Assembly (NCBI RefSeq): GCF_000298215.1
Contig: NZ_BAHD01000050.1
Location: 1 to 52,605, forward strand
DNA length: 52,605 bases
Source of the DNA: Kineosphaera limosa NBRC 100340
Lineage (GTDB): Bacteria > Actinomycetota > Actinomycetes > Actinomycetales > Dermatophilaceae
Reading direction: 5' to 3'
Of the stretch, positions 44,153 through 51,590 are shown one piece after another. The position numbers and the translations under genes are program-made. The first letter of the stretch is position 1. The number at the start of each line of letters is the position of its first letter. The notes beneath the pieces were generated by a model. That model saw only the letters and a program-made list of their open reading frames with translations, was not told the DNA's origin and did no database searches.

Positions 44153-45517
44153 ATGGACCTGTCCGTTCGTAAACGGTTGCGTGAGGTCGAGGAGGAGATC
44201 GTCTCCCGCGCCCCCGAGCACGACATCGATCCGACGCTGGCCCGCACCCAGGCCCTGCTGGAGCTGCTCGGCGACCCGCAATCCACGTTCCCCCTCGTCC
44301 ACATCACCGGCACCAACGGCAAGACGACCATGGCCCGAATGGTCGAGCGCCTACTGCTGGAGCTGAACCTGCGCACGGGGCGGTTCACCTCGCCGCACCT
44401 GCACGACATCCGCGAGCGGATCGTGCTCTCGGGTGAGCCGATCTCGGGGGAACGCTTCGTCGACACCTACGACGAGGTCGCGCCGCTGCTGGCGCTCACC
44501 GAGGAGCGGTGTGTCGCCGACGGGTTGGGTCGGTTCTCGTTCTTCGAGGTGCTCGTCGTCATGGCCTATGCGGCCTTCGCCGACGCGCCCGTCGACGTCG
44601 CGGTCGTCGAGGTGGGCATGGGCGGGCAGTGGGACGCCACGAATGTCGCGGACGCGAGCGTCGCGGTCATCGGGCCGATCGGGCTGGACCACGAGCGCTA
44701 CCTGGGCTCCGAACTGGAAGACATCGCGGGGGAGAAGGCCGGCATCATCAAGCCCGGCGCTCTCGTGCTCAGCGCCGCCCAGGACCTCGGCGTCGCCGAA
44801 CTGCTGCGGGAACGCTGCGCGGAGGTGGGCGCGGCCCTCGTCTTCGACACCACCGCCTCCGGAGAGGGAGGAGGGCCGGCGGTGCTGGCCCGCGACGTCG
44901 CCATCGGCGGTCAGCAGGTGAGCCTGCGGGGCCTGGCGGCCGACTACCCCGACCTGTTTCTGCCGCTGCACGGGGTGCATCAGGCGCATAACGCGCTGCT
45001 GGCGCTGTGCGCGGTGGAGGCGTTCGTCGGCGGCGGGGAGCAGCCGCTGGAGCAGGAGGTCGTGCGCGCGGCCTTCGCGGCCTTCGACTCCCCGGGCCGC
45101 TTGGAGATCGTGCGGCGCAGCCCCACGGTGCTCGTCGACGCGGCGCACAACCCCGCCGGGGTGCGCTCGCTCATCGCGGCCCTGGTCGACTCGTTCGTGT
45201 TCGGCCGCACCATCGGGGTGTTCGCGTGCATGGCCGACAAGGACGCCGACGGCATGCTGGAGCTGCTCGAGCCGGTGTTCGACGAGATCGTCATCACCCG
45301 CACGACATCGATGCGGGCCATGGACCCCGAGCGGCTCGGCGCCTTGGCGACCGAGTTCTTCGGCGAGCACCGCGTGCACGTCGTGCGCGACCTGCCCGAC
45401 GCCCTGGATCGCGCCGGTGAGCTGGCCGACGAAGAGGGCGTCGGTGGCGGGGTCGTGGCCACCGGGTCGGTGTTCATCGCCGCGGAGGTGCGGATGCTGT
45501 TGGGAAAGACGTCGTGA
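44153..45517 (+). CDS. folC: Folylpolyglutamate synthase / dihydrofolate synthase
   Basis: A 454-residue Mur-ligase-family enzyme that adds glutamate to (dihydro)folate. It shows the P-loop TGTNGKTT (52-59), then FTSPHLHDIRERI, VVEVGMGGQWDATNV, IGLDHERYLG, GEKAGIIKPG and the C-terminal VDAAHNPAG. The ATG at 44153 has AAGGAAG 3-4 nt upstream; a TTG at 44123 is unlikely. It overlaps the DUF4233 gene by 4 bp, as in many actinobacteria. An AT-rich stretch at 44100-44130 may hold its promoter. Confidence 0.95.
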   Translation: MDLSVRKRLREVEEEIVSRAPEHDIDPTLARTQALLELLGDPQSTFPLVHITGTNGKTTMARMVERLLLELNLRTGRFTSPHLHDIRERIVLSGEPISGERFVDTYDEVAPLLALTEERCVADGLGRFSFFEVLVVMAYAAFADAPVDVAVVEVGMGGQWDATNVADASVAVIGPIGLDHERYLGSELEDIAGEKAGIIKPGALVLSAAQDLGVAELLRERCAEVGAALVFDTTASGEGGGPAVLARDVAIGGQQVSLRGLAADYPDLFLPLHGVHQAHNALLALCAVEAFVGGGEQPLEQEVVRAAFAAFDSPGRLEIVRRSPTVLVDAAHNPAGVRSLIAALVDSFVFGRTIGVFACMADKDADGMLELLEPVFDEIVITRTTSMRAMDPERLGALATEFFGEHRVHVVRDLPDALDRAGELADEEGVGGGVVATGSVFIAAEVRMLLGKTS

Positions 45518-45933
45518 GCGCGGCCTCGGTGGCGGCTCCGCTGTCGGGTCACATGCTGCTACCCGTGCCGCGCAAGATGACGGCCCGGCTGTGCGCGGTG
45601 GTGCTGGCCGGTCAGGCTCCGATCCTGCTGTTCGCGGCGTTCGGTGCTCGAGCGCTGCTCGGCGTGCAGGATCCGGAGCGGGCCGGGTTGTTCTTCGGCG
45701 TCGGGTTGACGTTGGCCCTGGCGTGCGTCGTCGTGGCCGGCCTGGTGCGGATGCGGCTGGGGATTCTGCTCGGCTGGGTCATCCAGATCGCCACGCTGCT
45801 CAGCGCGTTGGCGCTGCCGGCGATGCTAGCCGTGACGTTCATCTTCGGCGGGCTGTGGGTCGTCGCACTCGTGCAGGGCCGCAAGCTGGACGACCTCACG
45901 TATGCCTACGTCACCGACGGGCCGCAGGAATAA
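45514..45933 (+). CDS. DUF4233 small membrane protein
   Basis: A 139-residue protein with four predicted hydrophobic segments and a polar C-terminal tail (LDDLTYAYVTDGPQE). The family regularly sits between folC and ndk in actinobacteria. Its role is unknown; the genomic link suggests something tied to folate or nucleotide metabolism, but this is not shown. The GTG start overlaps the folC stop (GTGA), so translation is coupled. Confidence 0.88.
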   Translation: MSAASVAAPLSGHMLLPVPRKMTARLCAVVLAGQAPILLFAAFGARALLGVQDPERAGLFFGVGLTLALACVVVAGLVRMRLGILLGWVIQIATLLSALALPAMLAVTFIFGGLWVVALVQGRKLDDLTYAYVTDGPQE

Positions 45934-45942
45934 GGTGAGGGT

Positions 45943-46368
45943 ATGACCGAACGTTCTCTCGTCCTCGTCAAGCCCGACGGATTCGCGCGGGGTCTCACCG
46001 GCGAGGTGCTGCGCCGCATCGAGGCCAAGGGGTACACGCTGGTGGCCCTGTCCGTGCTCACCGCGGACCCCGAGCGGCTGGCTCGTCACTACGCCGAGCA
46101 CGAGGGCAAGTCGTTCTACGACGGCCTGGTGGAGTTCATGTCGTCCGGCCCGCTGACCGCCATAGTCATCGAGGGCGACCGCAGCATCGAGGGCTTCCGC
46201 TCGCTGGCCGGCGCCACCGACCCCACCAAGGCCGCCCCCGGCACCATCCGCGGCGACCTCGGCCGCGACTGGGGGCCCGGAGTGCAGAAGAACATCGTGC
46301 ACGGCTCGGACTCCCTCGACTCCGCGCAGCGCGAGATCGGCATCTGGTTCCCCGACCTGGCCGGCTGA
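45943..46368 (+). CDS. ndk: Nucleoside-diphosphate kinase
   Basis: A 141-residue enzyme that transfers phosphate from NTP to NDP through a phospho-histidine. It shows the N-terminal RSLVLVKPDGFARGLTGEVL segment, GATDPTKAAPGTIRGDLGRD, and the active-site NIVHGSDSLDSAQREI with His120. Its length matches the family. It lies 9 bp after the DUF4233 gene, in the conserved folC - DUF4233 - ndk run. Confidence 0.97.
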   Translation: MTERSLVLVKPDGFARGLTGEVLRRIEAKGYTLVALSVLTADPERLARHYAEHEGKSFYDGLVEFMSSGPLTAIVIEGDRSIEGFRSLAGATDPTKAAPGTIRGDLGRDWGPGVQKNIVHGSDSLDSAQREIGIWFPDLAG

Positions 46369-46399
46369 CGATTCCTCGTCCGACAGGCCCATCGGCTGC

Positions 46400-46417
46400 G
46401 GCCCCCAGCGCGGGGCC
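46400..46417 (+). terminator. Possible short hairpin terminator after ndk
   Basis: A 6-bp all-GC stem GGCCCC/GGGGCC (46400-46405, 46412-46417) encloses a 6-nt loop, 32 bp past the ndk stop. It is short, so the call is weak. Confidence 0.35.
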
Positions 46418-46460
46418 TGCCTAGGGTTCATCCTGCGCGCTCCACCCGGAGTGCGGCGCT

Positions 46461-46502
46461 TGCACACTTACGCTTCTCAGAGTGTGCACCTCGAGGTATG
46501 AT
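46461..46502 (+). promoter_or_regulatory. Promoter/operator of the antitoxin-toxin pair (leaderless start)
   Basis: An 8-bp perfect inverted repeat TGCACACT (46461-46468) / AGTGTGCA (46481-46488) precedes a -10-like TATGAT at 46497-46502. The -10 ends 6 nt before the ATG at 46509, the spacing of leaderless actinobacterial mRNAs whose first base is the start codon. The repeat covers the expected -35 zone, so the antitoxin could repress its own promoter. Confidence 0.55.
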
Positions 46503-46508
46503 GGAGTC

Positions 46509-46874
46509 ATGGTCGCCCGCAGCATCACCATCACCCCGGAGGTTGTGCTCGCCTCCACCGGGCACGGCAAGGTGCGTCCGGACTGGCTGGAAGAAATCGC
46601 CGATTATGTGCAGAGAGCGGCTGCGGATGGCGAACTCGTGACGCTGACCTCGAAGCGGCGCATGCTGACCCCGGCGCAGGTGGCGGATGCCCTCGGTGTG
46701 TCACGATCGACGATTTCGCGGAAGATCGCTGCCGGAGAGTTGCGCGCGGTGAAGGTCGGTAATCGAAACCGGATCCCGTTCGAGGAGTACGAGAGGTTCT
46801 GGCGGGACACGATGGGCGATGTGGTGGAGCTAACCCGGGACGAGATCGCAGCAGACCTGTTCGGTGACCGCTAG
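46509..46874 (+). CDS. Antitoxin-like protein with excisionase/MerR-type helix-turn-helix
   Basis: A 121-residue protein. Residues about 50-100 form an HTH_17 (excisionase-type) DNA-binding domain: MLTPAQVADALGVSRSTISRKIAAGELRAVKVGNRNRIPFEEYERF. The N-terminal part (ITITPEVVLASTG) and the C-terminal tail (DVVELTRDEIAADLFGDR) would contact the toxin. It overlaps the PIN gene by 11 bp, so the two are coupled. The ATG at 46509 lies 6 nt after TATGAT, so it may be translated leaderless; in-frame codons start further upstream at 46482, inside the inverted repeat. Confidence 0.85.
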   Translation: MVARSITITPEVVLASTGHGKVRPDWLEEIADYVQRAAADGELVTLTSKRRMLTPAQVADALGVSRSTISRKIAAGELRAVKVGNRNRIPFEEYERFWRDTMGDVVELTRDEIAADLFGDR

Positions 46875-47439
46875 TCCGATCTGCGTCTTTCTCGACGCGA
46901 ACGTCCTGGCCAAGCCCGTCACCCGCACCCTACTTATGGTCGGCGGTCCGCCCAGTGGTTTCCGCACCGTGTGGAGCCGTGCCGCCGAGCAGGAAGCCCA
47001 CCGGCACATGCGGCCCCGCGCCATCTCTCCGGCTGCAGTGCGTCGGCGATTTGGGGGCGTTCTTGGACCAACGGGCGCCATCGCCGGTCGCTTTAGTGCC
47101 ACCGGCGCTACGGATCGGCAGATCCTCGCCGACGCCGAAGCGGCCAGCGCCTGCTTTCTCGTCACCGAGGACGTGGACGATTTCGCAGAGCCCGATCTGG
47201 TGGAGGTGGGGGTCTCGGCAGTCAACCCCGATCTGTTCCTGTCCGTGTGGGTTGGCCAGGGCAGCGTACCGATCGGTGATCGATCTCTTCGTGCAACGCC
47301 AGGTGGCGCCGCCAACGACACATGGCCAGTTTCACGCCGCGATCGCCCGACAACATCCACTGCTGTTCGCAGCGCATGCCGATCTTTACGACATCCCGCC
47401 TGTACCGAGCCCGCATCGGCCGCCCGCGATCCTGTTTAG
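46864..47439 (+). CDS. PIN-domain toxin (VapC-like), probably frameshifted near its end
   Basis: In its start frame 191 residues. The N-terminal part is a PIN ribonuclease fold with Asp11 in VFLDANVLAK, acidic residues at 42-45, Asp84 in GATDRQI, and Asp103/Asp106 in VTEDVDDF. It would cleave RNA unless bound by the upstream antitoxin. From about residue 130 the start frame becomes Arg/Ser/Thr-rich. A neighbouring frame instead reads LARAAYRSVIDLFVQRQVAPPTT, then HAAIARQHPLLFAAHADLYD and PPAILFRGARPLQ, a far more protein-like end. Removing one G from the run 47249-47251 joins the two. The catalytic residues all precede the break, so activity could survive. Confidence 0.75.
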   Translation: MTASPICVFLDANVLAKPVTRTLLMVGGPPSGFRTVWSRAAEQEAHRHMRPRAISPAAVRRRFGGVLGPTGAIAGRFSATGATDRQILADAEAASACFLVTEDVDDFAEPDLVEVGVSAVNPDLFLSVWVGQGSVPIGDRSLRATPGGAANDTWPVSRRDRPTTSTAVRSACRSLRHPACTEPASAARDPV

Positions 47440-47485
47440 GGGCGCGCGGCCTCTCCAACCCGGCCACACAGGACACGGCGCGAGG

Positions 47486-48868
47486 TCAGCGGATGACGCC
47501 GACGGGTTTGGGCGTGTGACCGGGGAAGACAGCGGAGATGTTGGGGGTCCGTAGGCGGCGGGTGACGATCTCGGCGACGACGTCGCGGTAGTCCGTGGTG
47601 ATCGCCAGGTCGCCGTCGAGCAGGGCGGATGACGCGAGGCCCGGCCAGCGGCCGTGGATGCGGCCGCCGACGACGTTGCCGCCTGCGACGAACATGATGT
47701 TGCCGTGGCCGTGGTCGGTGCCGCCGATGGAGTTCTGCTCGACGCGGCGGCCGAACTCACTGAGCGTCACGACCGTCGTGCGGCCCCAACGGGAGCCCAG
47801 GTCGGTGCGGAACGCAGCCAGGCCGCGGGCGAACGAGTCGACGAGGCGGCGCATCGGCCCCCACTCTTCGAACGGGCCGCCGTGGTTGCGGTGCAGGTCC
47901 CAGCCGTCGAGGTCCAGGCAGGCCGCCTCCACGGGTGCGCCGGCCTTGATGACCCGGGCGACTTCGCGCAGCCCCCGCCCGAAGTCGTCGTCCGGATAGG
48001 GCGCGGTACCGGCCTTCGTCGCGCGCGCCCGCGCGAGCGTCGCCACCCCGGCGACCGCCTTGCTGGCGTCCGCCGCCAACGCCCCGCCGGCGCTGCGGTG
48101 CAACCGGTCGAGGGTTTTGTGTACCCCGCCGCGATACCCCTCCCAGCTCCACACGTCGAAGTTCTCGAGGTCGCCGCTGAACGACGCCGTGGGAAACCCG
48201 GCGGCCGACACCGCGGCTCGCGAACCGACGGTCACCGCCCGCACCAACTCCGTGCTCCGCGAGGTCGCCGCAAGATGCCGCCCCAACCAGCCGCTGCGCA
48301 CCGCCGCCGGGGCGGCCCGCTCCATGTCGAGCTGGGAGTCGAAGTGCGACCGCGTGGCCTTCGGGTTGCCGACCGCGTTGACGACCGCGAGCTGCCCGGC
48401 CTGCCACATCGGCAGGAGCGGCCGCGTGGCTGGGTGCAGCCCGAATCCGTCGGCGACGGGCAGCGCGTCCTCGGGTCGGATCGCGAGCCCCGGCCGGGCG
48501 CGTCGATAGTCCGGGTCGTCGACGGGCACGACGACCTGCAGGCCGTCGATGGCGCCGCGCAGGAAGATGACCACGAGCGTGTCCCGGGCGGTCGGCGTGG
48601 CCGCGAACGCGTACCGCGGGGTGCCCGAGACGACGCCCAACGCACCCAGTGCCGCCATCGACGCGAGCACCGTGCGGCGCGTCACCCCCGACGGGCAGTC
48701 GGCGTCGGCCAACGCGCCGGCGGCGGCGATCTCGCTGGCCTCCCGGGCGCTCGAGAGCACCTCGCAGGAGCCGTCGGGCGCGGCGTGCACGAGCACCTCC
48801 TCCTCGGAGTCGTGCATGTGCATCGGCACGATGTCGTCGGACAGGCGCCACAGGTGCGGGTCCTTCAT
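47486..48868 (-). CDS. DUF1501 family protein with a Tat-type signal
   Basis: A 460-residue protein of the DUF1501 (alkaline-phosphatase-fold-like) family: LVVIFLRGAIDGLQVVVPV, FGLHPATRPLLPMWQAGQLAVVNAVG, LSEFGRRVEQNSIGGTDHGHGNIMFVAGGNVVGG. A twin-arginine-like segment TRRTVLASMAALGALGVVSG occurs at about 62-81, unusually far from the ATG at 48868. A GTG at 48685 (VTRRTVL) would place it at the N-terminus, but its ribosome site is poor and the upstream 61 residues look coding. It follows the DUF1800 gene by 13 bp. These two families commonly pair and are thought to be exported; the substrate is unknown. Confidence 0.86.
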   Translation of the reverse strand: MKDPHLWRLSDDIVPMHMHDSEEEVLVHAAPDGSCEVLSSAREASEIAAAGALADADCPSGVTRRTVLASMAALGALGVVSGTPRYAFAATPTARDTLVVIFLRGAIDGLQVVVPVDDPDYRRARPGLAIRPEDALPVADGFGLHPATRPLLPMWQAGQLAVVNAVGNPKATRSHFDSQLDMERAAPAAVRSGWLGRHLAATSRSTELVRAVTVGSRAAVSAAGFPTASFSGDLENFDVWSWEGYRGGVHKTLDRLHRSAGGALAADASKAVAGVATLARARATKAGTAPYPDDDFGRGLREVARVIKAGAPVEAACLDLDGWDLHRNHGGPFEEWGPMRRLVDSFARGLAAFRTDLGSRWGRTTVVTLSEFGRRVEQNSIGGTDHGHGNIMFVAGGNVVGGRIHGRWPGLASSALLDGDLAITTDYRDVVAEIVTRRLRTPNISAVFPGHTPKPVGVIR

Positions 48869-48881
48869 CACGGGGCTCCCA

Positions 48882-50372
48882 TCAGCGCAAGGACATGTAC
48901 GGGGAGGCGAGCACGAGCCGCACGCTCTGGTCGAGGTGCCAGCGCAGCGCGTCGGCGGAGACCCGCGCGGTCGCGGGCGGGGTGCCGCGGCGGCCGCTGG
49001 GGTCGGCCAGGAAGGTGGCAATCGCGTCGCGGTCGGCGGCGGCGGGGGAGTACCCGGTGAGCTGGGTGACGAGCCGGGTCGCGGCCTGGGCGTAGGTCTG
49101 CGCGGTGGTCAGCCCGATGGCCGTGGCCCACGGCCGGGTCGGCAGCGTCTTGTCCCAGCGTCCGGCGATCGCCTCGGCGGCGTTCCAGCGGGCCAGCAGC
49201 GCGCCGGGGTTCAGCCAGGCGGCGGCGGTGTCGGGGTAGCCGGAGGGGTCCGGGTGGTCCATCGGCAGATGCCCGAGGGTGTCGAGCAGCCACAGGTAGG
49301 TGCCCATGGGCGCCCACGGGTCGGCGTCCTTGGGCTTGATGTACCGGGGGCCGCCGGCGGCGAAGGCGGCGGCGATGAGCTCCTGCGGCCGCGCCCACTT
49401 GCGCCCGGTAGAGCCGGCGAACTCCGGGCTCAGCAGCAGCGTGCGCACGACCGGCGCGATCCGGGTGCCGCTAGCCAGATAGGCGCTGGTCAGCCGGGAG
49501 ATAAGGGAGGCGGGTGGGGCGTCGGCGACGAACCGTCGGGCCAGGCGGGTCACGACGTTCTTGACGGTCGCCGGGTGCACTGCGAGGCGTTCGACGAGAG
49601 TGCGCAGGTCGGCCGGTCCGGCTCCGGGGGAGGCGTTGGCCAGGCGCACCCCGACGATGCTCAACGGACCGACGGCGTGCACGGTCGGCCGGTAGACGAA
49701 CGTGCCGCTGCGCTCGTCGACGGAGAAGCCGGTGAGCAGCTTGGCCATGTCTTTGACGTCGCGCTCGCGGTAGACGCCGGTGCCGACGGTGTGCAGTTCG
49801 AGAAACTCGCGGGCCAGGTTCTCGGCGGGGGCGGCGGCGGTGGAGCCGGCGTTGTCCAGGTAGCGCAGCATCGCGGGGTGGGTGGTCGCGGCGTAGAGCA
49901 GGTCGGCGAACCGGCCGAGGGCGCGGGGGCGGATGACCTCGCGGTCGTAGACGCACAGCCACCCAGCCACGTTGTCGTCGCGGAGCGCGATGTGCAGGTG
50001 GTCGTGCCACATCTCGACGAGCTTCTCGAGCAGGGGGCGGCGGGTCGTCAGTTGCCGCCAGGCGGTGGCTCGTTCGAGGGAGGGGGTCGATTCCCACAGC
50101 TTGTTGCCGGTGAAGGCGCGGATGCCGGGCAGGTCCAGCGTCGTGACGCGGAAGGTGCTGTTGACGAAGCGTTCCGTCGGCCCGTCGTCGATGCGGGCGG
50201 GGGCGAGTTGGGTGTCGATCCACTTCGTCGTGCCGGCGCGGCGGATCGTTGCGGCCTGCGCGGCGGTGGCGGCGTGGGTGGCCCGACGGGCCAGATGCCA
50301 GGCGGGGTCGACGGTCAGTGTGAGCCCTGGCGCCAGCGGAGACTTCGCGGTCTTGGGTCGAGCGGTGGCCAC
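48882..50372 (-). CDS. DUF1800 family protein
   Basis: A 496-residue protein of DUF1800: AWHLARRATHAATAAQ near the start, MWHDHLHIALRD, the conserved NLAREFLELHTVGTGVYRERDVKDMAKLLTGFSV segment, RLARRFVADAPP, and the WARPQELIAAAF block late on. It has no signal peptide itself. The function of the family is unknown; it almost always occurs next to a DUF1501 gene, as here (13 bp gap). GTG at 50372 follows a run GGGGGGA. No paired regulatory site was found. Confidence 0.88.
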   Translation of the reverse strand: MATARPKTAKSPLAPGLTLTVDPAWHLARRATHAATAAQAATIRRAGTTKWIDTQLAPARIDDGPTERFVNSTFRVTTLDLPGIRAFTGNKLWESTPSLERATAWRQLTTRRPLLEKLVEMWHDHLHIALRDDNVAGWLCVYDREVIRPRALGRFADLLYAATTHPAMLRYLDNAGSTAAAPAENLAREFLELHTVGTGVYRERDVKDMAKLLTGFSVDERSGTFVYRPTVHAVGPLSIVGVRLANASPGAGPADLRTLVERLAVHPATVKNVVTRLARRFVADAPPASLISRLTSAYLASGTRIAPVVRTLLLSPEFAGSTGRKWARPQELIAAAFAAGGPRYIKPKDADPWAPMGTYLWLLDTLGHLPMDHPDPSGYPDTAAAWLNPGALLARWNAAEAIAGRWDKTLPTRPWATAIGLTTAQTYAQAATRLVTQLTGYSPAAADRDAIATFLADPSGRRGTPPATARVSADALRWHLDQSVRLVLASPYMSLR

Positions 50373-50503
50373 GCGTTCCCCCCGGTAGTGCGGCTGGGGC
50401 GGCGCCTTACGCACGCCGTCAGGTACCGGTCGGCAGCGCGGCGCAGCTTCTGAGGGGCCGGGCCGGACCCCTCCGGTCGATGGGCGTCGGGCCGCGGGAC
50501 GCG

Positions 50504-51460
50504 TTATGTCGCGTCGCTGGGGAGGGTCACGGGCGACGCTGCGTCGGCGGGTGGGAGGTTGGTGAACGTGATGGTGAGCCAGTAGTGCGGGTCGTCGCCG
50601 GCGAGGCGGTCGCGGATTTGGGCGCGGATGGCGTCCCATTCGGACAGGGCCCGCGGCGGGAGGTCGGGCGGGGCGTGGAAGACGATGTCGACGGTCTTGC
50701 CGCGGCCCAGTTGGGCGACGTAGACGCGCTGCTCCGGGATCCCGTGCTCCTCGCCGATCTCGGCGGCGACCCGCTGCGCCGCCTCTCGCAACTCCGGCGG
50801 GGCGACGAGGGCGATCTCGGACAGCGCCTGGCGCAGCATCGGGATCGGCGCGGGCAGCAGGGCGAGGGACACGAGGATGAGGACCGCCGGGTCGACGTAC
50901 GGCATGAGCCATTCGGCCGAGGTTCCGTCGATGAACCAGCCGACGATGAACGCGAGGAGCAGCGCGCCGGTGACTCCGCCGGCCATGAGCCAGCCTTTGA
51001 CGTCCATGGCCACGAGTGCGGACCCGATCCGCTTGGTCGCCCGATGTTCGATGAGGCCGAAGGTCGCTGTGAGTACCAGCACGATCGCCGCGTAGGCGAT
51101 CGCCGGGCCGAACTCGATGTCGCGTCCGCCGCTGACGATCGCTGAGATCGCCTGCGCCATGCCGTAGGCGATGACCGCCAGCATGACCAGCCCGTTGAGG
51201 GCCAGGATCATCGGCTCGAAGTGCCAGAAGCCCATGTTGAAGCGTTCCTGCGTGCGCCGCGACAGCTGGTTGGCCGCGGAGCGGGTGATGAGCCCGGCGA
51301 CGACGATCGACACGATGGACATGAAGGCGTCGACGAGGGAGAACACTCCGTCGAAGATGATCGCGAACGAGCCGGACATGATGCCGAAGCTCACCCCGAG
51401 CGCCGCGAGCACGAGGACGACGACCAGGGAGGTCCGCAGCGCCTGCTGTTCGGTACGCAT
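50504..51460 (-). CDS. Cation diffusion facilitator family transporter
   Basis: A 318-residue integral membrane protein of the CDF family (Zn, Fe, Mn or similar efflux). It shows six hydrophobic segments, with FDGVFSLVDAFMSIVSIVVAG as the acidic metal-site helix and AMDVKGWLMAGGVTGALLLAF as the matching later helix, then a cytoplasmic C-terminal domain (ALVAPPELREAAQRVAAEI). The exact metal cannot be told. ATG at 51460. The gene stands alone, with the HNH gene upstream on the same strand 130 bp away. Confidence 0.88.
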   Translation of the reverse strand: MRTEQQALRTSLVVVLVLAALGVSFGIMSGSFAIIFDGVFSLVDAFMSIVSIVVAGLITRSAANQLSRRTQERFNMGFWHFEPMILALNGLVMLAVIAYGMAQAISAIVSGGRDIEFGPAIAYAAIVLVLTATFGLIEHRATKRIGSALVAMDVKGWLMAGGVTGALLLAFIVGWFIDGTSAEWLMPYVDPAVLILVSLALLPAPIPMLRQALSEIALVAPPELREAAQRVAAEIGEEHGIPEQRVYVAQLGRGKTVDIVFHAPPDLPPRALSEWDAIRAQIRDRLAGDDPHYWLTITFTNLPPADAASPVTLPSDAT

Positions 51461-51590
51461 GGCCCGATTCTCGCCGGTGCCCCCGGGGTCTGCTGCCGAC
51501 GGGGGCACCCATTCAGATGTGGTGGAGCACCGATTTCGGCCGCTGCTTGATCACGCGGGGTCGTGCGTTGGCGGCTTCTTCGGCACCCGT

